Of a DNA stretch of 64,000 nucleotides, positions 1-12,529 are shown piece after piece. The stretch spans positions 57,771 through 121,770 of the forward strand of contig VXAA01003389.1 of assembly GCA_013399115.1 (NCBI GenBank). The letters are read 5' to 3'. The DNA comes from Anseranas semipalmata. Taxonomy: Eukaryota > Chordata > Aves > Anseriformes > Anseranatidae. How positions within the stretch are numbered: position 1 is the stretch's first letter; every line of letters starts with the position of its first letter. Below the pieces are notes generated by a model. The model was not told the origin of the DNA. It saw only the letters and a list, made by a program, of their open reading frames with translations, and searched no databases. The position numbers and the translations under genes are program-made.

Positions 1-3000
1 TTTATGTCACAGATATGTTAACAAACATTAATTACATATGTCTTTTTGTTGAACGATGTGAAAATGTTTGTTGTATGTGTTGCTTATACCAAACTCCAAA
101 CATTTCACATATAACAGTGAGATAAAAAGAAAACAGTTCAGCAGTAAGGCAGCAGTGATCAGTAACCCACTATTAAACATTGAAAACTTCCTTCCTATAA
201 GAACGAAAGAGAAATAATGTTCATTTTTCCCCATCATAGGCTCAAAATTACCAAATGTCCCCCTGCATCATCTCTTTGATCATTCTCCTCATGCCTTACT
301 TTTACTTAATTTGAACACCTAGTGGAGGAAGAGAAATTACAAAAACAATGTCTAACTAAACAAGATATAATTAAACTGAGGACATTTCAATATTAAATGT
401 GAACTGGTTAAAGGCAAAACTCTGGTTTCACGTCTTTACCATTACTATGTAATCATGAGTAAATCGTGAGTAAATCATTCTCCTACTCCTTCGCTTCTTT
501 GTAACATTTCCTTAAAGAAAATGCAACCTTATTTTCACAATACTTTCCAATACATCGGACAGTGTTCTAATCAATAACAAAAATTTATCACAATCACAGC
601 TGAAAATCACAATCACAGAATGCAGCCAACTGTATGCAATGTGAATTGAAATATTAATATATCACCATATTAATAATAAGACTATATGTATTTTATATCT
701 ATATTACAAGCATACAGATTTCCTCATATGAGAGTTGATGCACACAAACATGTAATGTTCAGTTCTATAACTGGAGGAAATAATCCAATGGTATATGGTA
801 GAAGAGTGATGTTCTGTTTTCTACATGTGATTAAAGTCAATATCTTCCCACGTGGTATTCTGCAAAGCTGATGAATCTCTCTTCTGACTAAAATCAGTGA
901 AAGTTTTTCCCCTAACTTAATAAGGATCAGAGACTTTTTCTTCCAAAATTGATTACATCTACAAACATTGTTGAAATGTGTGAGCTTCTCCATAGTAACT
1001 TTATACATGCCCTTTGATTTGCATCGGTTATTTAGCCTCTCTTTTTCGAGGCCTCTTCTCCTTCTTCTCTTGTCATCTTTCAACCTTAGAGCTAGACAAA
1101 GCAGATTGCACAAGACTTCCATGCAAGCAGCACAGAAAATTCTTTCCACTGCATAAGTCACAAAATGAGGTAAATAATACTGATAGTGCTGGACAGAGAT
1201 GACATTGAAAGTTTACTGGAGACAGGGAGCTTTTAGTTCAACTGCCCCAACGTCAAATTCCAAGTAGCCATGTGTATGCTGTATTGTTCAAAATGCATTT
1301 TCAAATCGAAACACCTCTGAAAAGAGCTCAAACATATAGGCTAAACAAGAGATTAGAATACTTATGATTACATATATGTTTGCACAGCAATGCACGTGTA
1401 GATAGGGGTATATCAAACCCCTATATGTTCCAGTCCTTTGACAAACCAGTGTTTTAGCATGTGCTCTTTAAAGAAGGGGGCTGTGATCAGTGGTTACCTG
1501 GACTCTTAACAGATGCAGTAGGGCTCCTTGTGTCATGGTTATAACTAACAAAGTGCGATGTATGTCTAGTGGGAGGAAGAAATTTAAAGGAAAAGCCAAC
1601 ACAACCAACACATCTGGAAAATAATCTTAAGATCCTAAATTACTTAGAAGCCTTAAAAAATCTTATCTATGACACCTCTATGTGCATCGCTCTGCTAAAA
1701 ACACACATAAACATTCATTCACAATAGTGCACTGACTCTTTAGTCATAAAGTAGTCATCCATTTTGGGGGCTGATGTACAGATACACAAGAAAAAAAAAT
1801 CTCAGCCATCACCTGGAAAGGCAATTTCTGTTTTGAGTTAGAAAGTAAAAGGCAACCAATATCATAGACTGGAAGGTTATTTAAAACTTCAGTAAGACTA
1901 GTAAACATGATTTTCTGTTGTATTTTCAAATGATTTTTCCCTATGCCTTTTTTTCTATGTGAGTTCTTCCATTTTCCTCCCTCATCATCCCAGTCATAAT
2001 GAGCTTGCTCTCAACAAAAGTGAAATGCTCACATCTTGTTATGTTTCTTATCCCAAAATTTTCTAAGCCTTTCTTGTTTGAGCACTGGTAAGGTGGCTTC
2101 AGGAAAAGAAATAATGTGTTATGTTTTCACATTCTCAGAACTACCTCTGTGTGTTTTTAACTGTCATTTTCATCACCTTTTCTTCTCACCCATTGCACCT
2201 TACTAGCACTTGCAGCAGTACCTTCTTTCATGGTGCACTGCAATCACGTCCTGTGACAAGATGTTGAATTCTGAACTTGGAAGGAACTATTCAAGAAAAG
2301 GGAGGAAGTATTACTTCAATATTGGAGAGAAGAAATAGAACAGGTGAGTAAATAGGAGATAAAGAAAAGTGGTGAAGTGGAAGATGACAAAAGCAAAAAA
2401 AAAAAAAAAAGTTTGGAAAGGAAGAGAAAAAGTAAAACTGGAATAGTGAAAAAAAAATGATTCTGAGGTCAAATGAAGGGGGTTGTACTCAATTCTCAAA
2501 GATGTGAAATCCTTAAAACTCTAAAGTGTGTTGGGGGCAAAATCAAAACAATACTGGGGATGCACATCTAGTAATAGCATTGTTATTCAAGGTTTATAAA
2601 AACATGAAAGCAACACTTGGAAATACAGGAACAAAGTATTTCACTAAAAGCAGTAAGTAACACAGAAGTAATGCAGCCAATTTTGCACTGAAGTGTTTGT
2701 GTAAACAGCTGGGCTAAAGAACAAAGAACAGATGAAGTGCTACTATACAAGGGTCACAATTACACAATTATGTTAGTTTAGAAGTATTATGATTACATAA
2801 CATAAGATTCTTTCTCCCTGTTTTCTTTTCTGTTGGTATATATCCTATGTAGCAGGTGTATTTTCTTGTGATTACTAGATCATATTTCCCAAAGGTTCGT
2901 AAAAAATATTTCTGAATATTTGAACGTTTGGCTAGAATTTAATGCTTTTTTGGCACAAAGTTTTCATACTGATTTTAAATGTTTGACAGATCTGTACCCC

Positions 3001-5735
3001 ATCCACTGCCATCTCGAGCATCCTCGGAGTCCTTGGGGAGCTCACCACCCCCCAGACACTCTCACAGACTGGCAAACCTGTCCTCAACAACCTGAAGCAC
3101 TGGCAAAGGGAGAGTGGCAGCAACCAGCAGGAAAACAGTCCCTCCATTTTTTACTGCCAGTGCTAGTGCTCAGAAATCTCCCCAGAGATTTCTTTAATAC
3201 TTACAATATTTCTCTCTTCTGTTCTTTCCTTCCTTCATCCTTATTTAATCTTTCTGTTTCACAGGCTGTAAGTTACATCTTTAGCCTTCCCTTAGAAGAA
3301 AAACACCTTATCAGCTCTCTTTCCCCTAATAATATTTCCACTACTCCAGAGGTCCCAAAATTCTCCTTTTTCTCCACAGATGATCTCACTGGCACGTTTT
3401 TAATTAAATGCAGAGCAATTGCTCTCACCTTGAATTTAGCTGATGTTGTTTCCATTTCAGATCGGACACAGGACTTGTATGCCTGAAGCTTTACCTAGTT
3501 TTTGCTACTTACCATATTTCAGTTATTTGAGTTCGTTTAACCTTCTGCCTAACCTTGGCTCTGCAGCCACAGTCCACCTCATTCTAAAACACAGCTGTGA
3601 TTCTTGGGGCACCTGCATTGCATATGGAGCTCTGCCTAGCGGACTGAGTTCTCAGAGCAGCTCTGTAAAGCTATGGGGTTAATACCTGGCAGTCTTCAAG
3701 AAAAAGTAAGACTGGCTAATTCTATTCAACCTAGTTAGAAATAAGGCAAGAAGGAAGAAACAATATCACCAAAGTTAAATCAATATAAGTGGCTGTTTTT
3801 CTGAAATGACTGTTTAAACACATGCTTGCACTGAAGTAACTGAAGACATGAATTTAAAAAAGCTTTAATTATCTTATTTCTATCTGCTGTCTAAGCTAGG
3901 GCTGAGATTTTTTTTTTTTCCTTGCATAGCTAATATAAAGGAAAGCATTGTTTCTATAATCCAAGAAGTCTTACCACTATTATTGTTTCCAAAGTAGCAA
4001 AGTTTAGTAGTTTGGAACATAATGTCAAAATTCTGTTCCAGGTTACCAAAAATTCCTGTCAATCTTTGAAACATCACTGCTTACAAAAAACATAATTAAA
4101 GAACCGCTGAAATGGACACTTTAGAAATATTGTTGTTTATTTGGTATTTAAAATCCCTATTAGTATTTCCAGCATTTTAAACATGTGGAAATTACTTGGT
4201 ATCAGTTAAAAACAGATAAAACTACATTCAGGGTAAGACAATTTCACTCTCTGCCAAGAAAACTGTTATTTGAGGTAGCCTTGATAGAAACCTGCTAACT
4301 TTTTGTATTATATTTGTTTTTCCTGCTGTTTTATCCAGCTGTATATTTGGTAAGTTCATTTCAGCAGTATTGCAAAGGGATCTCTTGACAGAAAAAAAAA
4401 AAAAAACTGCAAGAAGAGCTTCTAAAATAAATCCAGAAAAATGGCAAGACTGGTCTTACCATTTTACAGTCACCCCACACCTGTGACAAAAGCACTGTGA
4501 CAAATGTTTTCTTAATTTTACTTCGCATAAAGGCAGAGAAGACATTGGGAGTCCTTACTAAACAGAATATGAGGCTCCAACAGTAAAAGGATTTTAAATC
4601 ATCCCTAGGCCTATCTCGTCTTGTAACTCCCAAATTCATTTTAGTCAGAATATTTTACAGATTTAGAATATGTCTTCATCTAATCTATCATTAATCTGTG
4701 AATGTATAGTTCAGAAACATGGTAGCTGGCTACCATGAAACAAGCAGAGAGCTATGTGATGGGGAAGCAGAACCAGAGCAGGCTGTACAGGAAACAATGT
4801 TGAAATCAGAATATTGACTTACGCTCCCAATGGCACAGCAGGGAGAACTTCATTGCTGAACAGATTTGCTATTAATTCTGTTGCCTACATGGGTCATGGC
4901 TGCTAAATTAACTGTCTTTAGTGATATATTAAGTTCTCAAGGCTCATGGCAGATTTCGTTCCTCATCTGTTCTAAAGCTGACAGCAGCCATTTCCGCTGC
5001 TTCTGCAAATCACACTGCAGCTATAGTCTCTGAGTGTATGACAATGACCGAAAGCAGTGTTATGGCTGACATACAGCATTCTCAGTTATAAAAAAAAAAT
5101 TCAGCATCCTCAAGTGAGTTATCACACTGTGTGAGAGTGCTGATAGTGACAGTTTAAAATCCTTTTGCAGTATCTTAATGGAGCTAATTCAAGATATCAT
5201 CAAATTGTTTTAACATTTATCTTATTTCTACTAGAACTTGGTAATGATGACCCTATATAGATAAAGTAAAGGAAAACATTTCCTTGTTCTTTTGGTTACC
5301 TTATCAATCCTGCTCCCTCCCTCCCTTCTTTCTCCCAGCATGCTCGGACTCACCCACCCACCTTTCTTCTGTTGGTTTCCTTAACCCACCTCTATATATT
5401 TATATGGAAAAAGTCTTTTATGGAAAAAGAGCCTTCTCAGTGAAAATGTCCAGCTTTGAAACAGCACTCATATTTCTTGATGCTGTGTAGCTTTACAGAA
5501 AGAAAGAATGCTTAGCTCTGAAGAAACTGCCCGGGTAATTGCATATATTGTCTGTGTGCTTTACAGCTCTAGGAATAAAGAACCAGGCCTTTGCCATGCT
5601 TCAGAAGTGGTAATGAAAGAACAAGGTGTTCTTAAAAAAAACAGTTAATATGCATTATTTCTTACTTAAAGCGTACTACTGTATTTAGATTGCTGCAATA
5701 ATTCAACTCCCAGACATATAAAAATAGTCTTTATT
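1..5735. other. AT-rich stretch without recognisable gene
   Basis: No gene, RNA gene or recognisable transposon is seen. The stretch holds short homopolymers (A runs near 2397-2411 and 4391-4406, a T run near 3910) and scattered open frames that look like chance. The longest, 2920-3486 on the + strand (188 codons), starts from TTG and has no internal ATG. It overlaps a locally GC-richer patch at about 2990-3160. A 145-codon frame at 724-1161 on the - strand has a compositionally biased basic run and resembles no family I know. Unique intergenic or intronic DNA is the best description. Confidence 0.6.
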
Positions 5736-5779
5736 TGACTCAGATCTATGTGATCTGAGTCATATCATAGATCTGATAT
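5736..5779. repeat. Pair of adjacent inverted repeats (hairpin cluster)
   Basis: An 11-bp perfect inverted repeat (left arm TGACTCAGATC at 5736-5746, right arm at 5752-5762) surrounds a 5-nt loop. It is followed at once by a second inverted repeat, ATATCA (5762-5767) against TGATAT (5774-5779), around a 6-nt spacer overlapping the palindrome AGATCT. The arms read directly from the sequence. No transposon terminal repeats or target duplications were found around them, so function is unknown. The left arm includes TGACTCA, which matches the AP-1 consensus, but a single short match is weak evidence. Confidence 0.7.
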
Positions 5780-8700
5780 AGATTTTCTTCTGCATAACCA
5801 TGGAGTTGGTTTGGAGGCATGGCTTTTGAAAACAGGAAGGTGTCTGATTACACTGATCCACCAGTTAAGAGTAGCAGTAGTATATATTTAAAGTCACAAC
5901 ATGAACTGAAATAGATTTGTGCAATTAAGTAATGATACACCACAAACACAAATGAAAGACCTTTGTTTATTCCAGCAATTTATCTCAATTCAGATGTGAT
6001 CAAGTTACCTTAAATTTGCTGGGCCAATTGGCATTCCTTATTTTATAAGGTCAGGAGCATTAATTATAATATAACTCTAAATTATAATGTTTTTATAGAC
6101 CAAATCAAAGCTACTAACATAAACAAGAGCAGGCTGTATAGCTTGAGTAGAAGAAACTAGAGACAATGTAAAAATCAAAATTTTCCCCCTTTAAAGGCTT
6201 AAATTTAGAAGGAACACGTAAATCCTTAACAAAGTCCATCAGATATCTCCACATCAAAGTCAGATATCATGGACCACTTTGCAAATATAATCCAGTTAAC
6301 AAACACAGCTGGAATAACAGAATAGCAAGGAAGCATGAAATATCTTCATCCATAGTAAAAAAGCAAGGAAACAAACAAACAATCAAACAAAAACCAACCC
6401 AGCATGCTTCCATGACAGAATAATCCAATTTTTTCAGTTTCAGTTCTCATGATGAGTAGCATACAAAAATGCATTTATAATTTATTTATTTGGGATAAAA
6501 GGGAGATTATTTTCATATAAAAATTTACAGCCCTTAGAAAAAGCAGTCAAGGAAAATGCAACAATTTTTTGAGAAGTAATAATTACTACATTAGCATAAC
6601 CAGACAACTTTCCCAGCTTTTCTTATGCAAAGAGTTGGATTTTGTACAGGAAAAAGGGCTACGGAGTCAATGGGAAGACAGGCTAAGAAGTGTCTAATTC
6701 TTTTTTTGTTCAGTCTGATTCAGCTTCTAACCTGTCCACAACGCTCCACAAAAAGTCCCTGAGGAACCTACAACACACCAGGGGCTGGTGATGTTTCCCT
6801 CAAGCAAAGTGTGAGACTTTTACTCTTCCATAATCTAAGGGGATTTGTATTCAGCTTTAACAGCTAGTTCAGAAAACACCATAGGCAAAATAAGTGGGCA
6901 TTTCTTACTGCAGACAGTGTAAATGCACAAGAAAATTTAATTATGATAAATAAGGTCAGTTCAAATGCAACTCTCAAAAAAACTGTATTCTGGCTCTGAA
7001 GCCAGGCTATGTATGTTGTAAACATATCAGCTAACATGATTATGGAATCCACCATGTTTTAATGATGTTGCGTAATAATAAATCATTCTGTAAAAATATA
7101 CTCATCTTCCTGCAAAGAAAATCATTCACTTTAATCCTGAAAGCTCAGAAACCATCAAATATGCATTTTAATGCAATAGTTTGAATTAAGAAATATTAAC
7201 AATTTCTACATATTCTGAATCCACTTTAGCATCAAATTTAGAGTGAAAAAGAAATGCTGGAGATTGTTGATCTTAATGCTAGTAGGCATCAGAAATTTTT
7301 GAATGTCAGAAAACAGACCACATTCTATCCCTGATTTTACTGCTTTCAAAATTAAATACTTGATCAGTTAAATAGAGGATGGATACCAAACGCCAACAGC
7401 TTTAAAAGCAGTTTCCTAAATATAAATATTTAAATCCAGATCCAGATCCATGAGTGAAAGTGACCTGATTATAGAAGTAATATGTGATTTTTACTGAGGT
7501 TAGTGCAGTGATTAGAACATTTGAAAAACAAATTGGCTATTGTGGTTCTGAGGTTTCCATGCATACGTACAGATGCAGTTACTAATTTGTAATACACTCT
7601 GGAAGGTGGCTTATGTTATGCTAGGTTATTTTAATTATATTAAATGAAAATTGAAATAATAAGAACAGAGAAAATGGTTTAATAGAATAACTAAGGTCTA
7701 GAGCATAAGCTTTCAAACAGAATTCAAATTTATACTCTCTTTTTGTTCCATAATATTAAAAGGGAAGTGTCAAGAATGTAGAAAGTTTATTTTAATTACA
7801 CCTTGACATCTTTAGAAATTTGGTAAAAGCATGGGTTGTTTTATTCTCTCATTAACTTTAGCTTCCTACAGAGGAGACCTGCTCTTCAAGACATGTTATA
7901 GTCTCTCATGGAATATATGATTCTTTTGTGCCACAGAATTCTTCCACCTGAAATCAAAGCATCTCCACTTCAAACATCAAAAGAGTATTAGCAGACTTAC
8001 AATAGGTTCATGAATGCAAGTCAAGGTCATAACACAGGTGCTATCAAATTCTTCTCCTGTTTAAATAACACACTTTCTGTGTAAGAATGACTTACTAAAA
8101 TTAAAAATAAAATAAATGGCCTCCACCACAATAAGGCACCTTCTTTGCAGTACAAAACTGAGGCTCCATTCTTACCAGTAGAAACATCAAGCATTCTGTG
8201 ATGGCATAAAAAAAATCCACAGTTAAGCATCTCATATAAAGAAAAATAAGGTAGAGTGAAATAATTCTAAGATAGTTTCTTTGTTATTAATGCAAATCAA
8301 ATTTTTAATACTTGTAGAGAGAATTATAACCAGACTCACCAAGTATCATTCAGTTTCAGAATTTTGCATATCACCAAAAAAAGTTTTCTTTTTGTATATA
8401 TAAATAAATTATGAAAAAAGTCCAAGAAAATACTGACCCAGAATCTGCTGTCTTTACAGAACCTTTGGAAAGGCATACAGCAGTCAAAATATATGTATAT
8501 ATCCTACATAATTAAAAATTAATTTCCTTGCCTTCAGACAATTCTGAGACACTGCACAGCTTACCTCTGATAAATCTACACTGTACAGTTAGTGTATGTA
8601 TGTCTTGTGAAGAGCAAAAAAATGTGGATGCTCTTTCAAAAAATACTACGATTAGCCCAGATGATGGGACACAGAAGAACAGAACAATTTTGGTTCCTGT

Positions 8701-11700
8701 CTGCAAGAAGAATTAACTTCCAATACCAATTTAGCTGGTGAGAGATTTATCATCCATTATGCAGAATGCTCTAAAATGATATCAGGAGTAGAAAAGACCA
8801 GTAGAATACTTGTTTAGCTTTGGAACTTTGTCACTTTGAGAACATGTGGTCAATGAGCCAAGGTGCCAGAGCACCAGAGAGGGCCTGTGGTCTCCTTGAC
8901 TGTAGCTGACAAGGAATAGATTAGTTAGAGGAAACTAATATGTATGTTTGAATCTATGTAGTCAGATTGTCTTGAGAAATGGAAAAATCCTGTATGTTTG
9001 GAATGAAGTGCAGATCCCAGGAGGAAATATCCCCACCTGCTAAATCTGAAATTTTTATGTTGTCTTGAAATAGTGGAGGAAATTCTGCTGTCATTTAAAT
9101 TGGTTGTCAACTTCAAAATATTCTTAATAAAGTTTATTAATAAAGTAGTTCAGAAATTACACCCTAAACATAACAGGTGTAGCTGGAATTTATAATATGC
9201 TCACTCATTAAAGATTATTCATTTATATGACTTTGTCTCTTAGACACACTTTTGGAGTGAACAGCAGTGCTGTTGGAAAACAGGGAAAATGTCTTAGAAG
9301 AAAATTGCTAACAAAATTCATCAGATCTTCACCAGATCCAGGATGAAACTCTTAGTAAAACTGGAGAGATGAGTACCACCAGAGCAACAACAACAACAGT
9401 AAAAAATAAATAAACTAGAGCACTGATTTTGAAAACAGGACATAAATTTTCAGTTCTTTAATTCCTTGGCTTATGTAAAATCTGCACCAGAGACCTGAAC
9501 CTGGGTTGTCTCATTTCCAGCTTGAGTCTCCCATGCAGTGGGTTAGTCATACCTTGCTGATAAGATGGTGTTTTTCTTATTACTAACATTAAGTGGAAAT
9601 AAAAGACCAGAATTTTTCCTAAAATCAATTTCTGTTTTCAGGCTAACCACAGCTGATTGCACAGTGTCTATCTCTTACATTGGGACAATGAACTGATCTG
9701 GCTTTTTAGTTGCCTGGTTCCCACATGATTATATTGACCAAGAACGGATGATAATAACACTCTTTTATTGCAATACTCATATTTATATAAAATAGATCAA
9801 GAGGCTCTGAAGAAATTGAATTCAAAGTAAAATGAAAGAAAGACAATGTACCTGTAATCCAACTAGTGTACAATATGAATCATTAATAAACATTGAAATG
9901 TCAACATTAGGCAAGCTGTTGTTTTTCTTGTCATTAAAATAGCCATAGCTTAGCTTGTTCACTTTATTTTACCAGCTCAGTGATAACATGAGATTCCACA
10001 GGCATAAAATGAATACACAGAAAAGTAGAGTAAGGACAAAATACAGTGACCTCCAAGCAATTACAGCTAAACATGGAAGAAAATGAATGACACATCAAAG
10101 TATCAGCTTCAAACACACTCCCAGGTGGCTTATTTCAGAATATGTGTCACAGGAATTGCATGATAAGGTGTCTGAACTTTTTTATTCAAGCAAAATTTTA
10201 AGAATCCTTATCAGGGGAAAAAAAGTCCACTAAAATAAATAAATAAAATGACTGTGTTGAAGGACATCTAAAAATTCAAAGTCAGTGTATTTCAAACGTG
10301 TTTGATAAATGGGTGAATAATAGCAGAAATAGACTCGTACCAGCTTTGTCAAGGGAAGGTGTTGTGAAGAGAAAGAAACATTGTGGTACTAAAAATGTGT
10401 ATCTATATTTGACAAACTTACATTGTTATGACTTAAAAAAAAAAATCTGATAGCAGAGTATGGCTTTTCCTTGACTTAATTCTTGAAGCCATGTGAGTAT
10501 CACAGTGCTAAAATTTATACTTGTAATCAGGGGTTTGGTTGGAGATAAAATTCCAGAGATAAGCTAACGTGACACAAGACATAGTGGAGATCAGATGATT
10601 TTTGTGATGTCTGGAATAATCTATGAATGAATAATGTATGTAGAAATAATCTATGAAGGTAACAGCAGTGACTAAGAAGAAACCTCTGTAACGATTACTG
10701 CTGGAACCTATGGGCTGAAGTTGAGCTAAAGTTGCAATTTTCTGCTAAACTCAGATAAGTTGAAGAAGATAAAATGTTGAAGAGAACCTTAGGAGTATAA
10801 CTCTCATTTTTAAAAACTGCATTTACAGAAGCCCCTAGATGCCTGAAATGCAAGTAACCACCTAGCTTACTGATGTCAGTTTCCACTTCTGAAATCCTTG
10901 TCCTCACAGAAATGATTTGGCCTTAATTGTGGTGGTTGGAACCACCACAGCTACCCTCCTATTCTGTTTGCATGTATATTTTGTGTTTGCATCCCAGTGA
11001 CTGCAAATTTAAGTCTCATTGATTTTCAGAGCAGCCCGAAAGCACATAAATCACTTGAAAATCTGAGACTTCAGCTTTACAGCATTGAGATACATTTCAA
11101 AATTCTGTGTTCAGATTTTCCTTGTATGGTGAGAGGATTTCTTTGTAATGACAGAATAGAGACGTATGCACTAGTTAGGAAATTATTTAACTTCAGAAGT
11201 GAATCCTGTTTTTCAACTTGAAACAGTCTTTCCATCAGCATTGCCCTTTATCATTAGCATAAAATGTTCAAAATAGAAATTATATACTGAAATGAAATAT
11301 TTTGACAATGTGAATATTGTATTTTGTCAATGCAAACAAAATTGAATGTCTGTTTGAAGTTTTTGCTCCTCATCACAAACAAAATAAAGATACATTAAAA
11401 AAAGTTTATAATCACTTGCCAAAATTAGACACTCTTCTACAAAAAAAAGCTAGTCTCAAACTCTCAACTTTCCTTAAATTTTAGCATTTTAATATAATTT
11501 GTCATTATTATACTTTACCAAGTGGAGTTCACAATTATTCCTCGGAAAACAGTATGAAAAGCTTAAATGAAAACTCTCTTACCATCACAAGTTTTTACCA
11601 TTATTTATTAAATAATTTCAATCGTCATCATTAAAGGAGCAAATTCTTCTTTCAAAAATGTTTTATGTTGATATTATTAGTTAAATACTCAGATTAGTTA

Positions 11701-12503
11701 TTTTTACTCAAAAAAATACTGAGTTATTTTCAGGTGTTTCTCTTTTCCCTTATTAAATGCTGTATGAGGATTGCAATGTTCTTGTCAGCCTAAATGTTTC
11801 TATTATAACCTTGCTACACTCATGGAACCTGTTGAGCTCAATTTGGTAGCTTAATTATTTGTGTACATTTAATTGATATCTCAATAACCGAGCAAACAAA
11901 CATCAAAAAAATATAGGCAAATTTACTTTAAAGTCTCAGGCATACAAAAAGTAACTAGGTCTGTCACATATAGCTGTGGGCCATGGTTTTACTATAATGC
12001 CCATCTAAATAAGTATTAACTTATTAACTTAATGACCGGAAAGTACTTTCCAGAAAAACAACTGAAAAAAAAAAACAGTACAGAAGCATTCATGACGGTG
12101 TAATTTGATTTGAGTTCTTGATTCAGATAGGATAGACAATATTCCAAGTACAGATAAAAGTCCACTTATATGCATAAACAATATTAATATCAAGGCAATT
12201 TAGGACATATTCATATAAGTCAATGAGTGAAAGGGTGAAGCAAAATAAAAATCAAATTAAGTTCTGTAGGAAAATCTTGACACTGTTAATGGATTTAAGA
12301 ACTCTAGGACTAAGTAATTGTTTTATCCATTAAAAGTCAATAATTTTGAAGTCAAAGGAAAAGTACGGAGGCTTTCATGTTGCAAGTAAGGGATCACAAA
12401 CAAAATATTCCTGAAACAGGACATGAGGATATGAAGCTGGGGAAGGATTCTGGTTCCTTTACAACTGACAGAATTCAGTCTGTGCTGAAATGCTGCCAGC
12501 AGG
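5780..12503. other. AT-rich stretch without recognisable gene
   Basis: No gene is seen across about 6.7 kb. Reading frames are short (at most 74 codons) and match nothing I recognise. A patch at about 9484-9545 contains a phrase like those in ancient tRNA-derived SINE relics (an 'acctgggtt ... gagtctccc ... gggttag' pattern), but it is too short to call. The segment 10990-11400 is less repetitive and could be conserved noncoding DNA, which only alignment could show. Confidence 0.55.
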
Positions 12504-12529
12504 TTTTTTTTTTTTTTTTTTTTTTTTTT
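12504..12529. repeat. Poly-T run of 26 nt
   Basis: An uninterrupted run of 26 T residues is followed directly by CAG at 12530-12532. On the + strand it looks like a very strong polypyrimidine tract plus splice acceptor. On the - strand it would be a poly-A tail, but no AATAAA signal lies just upstream in that orientation, so a retrocopy tail is not supported. It is most simply a homopolymer. Confidence 0.85.

Noticed and set aside
724..1161. 145-codon - strand frame
   Set aside because: It resembles no family, has skewed composition, and short overlapping frames exist on the other strand; probably chance.
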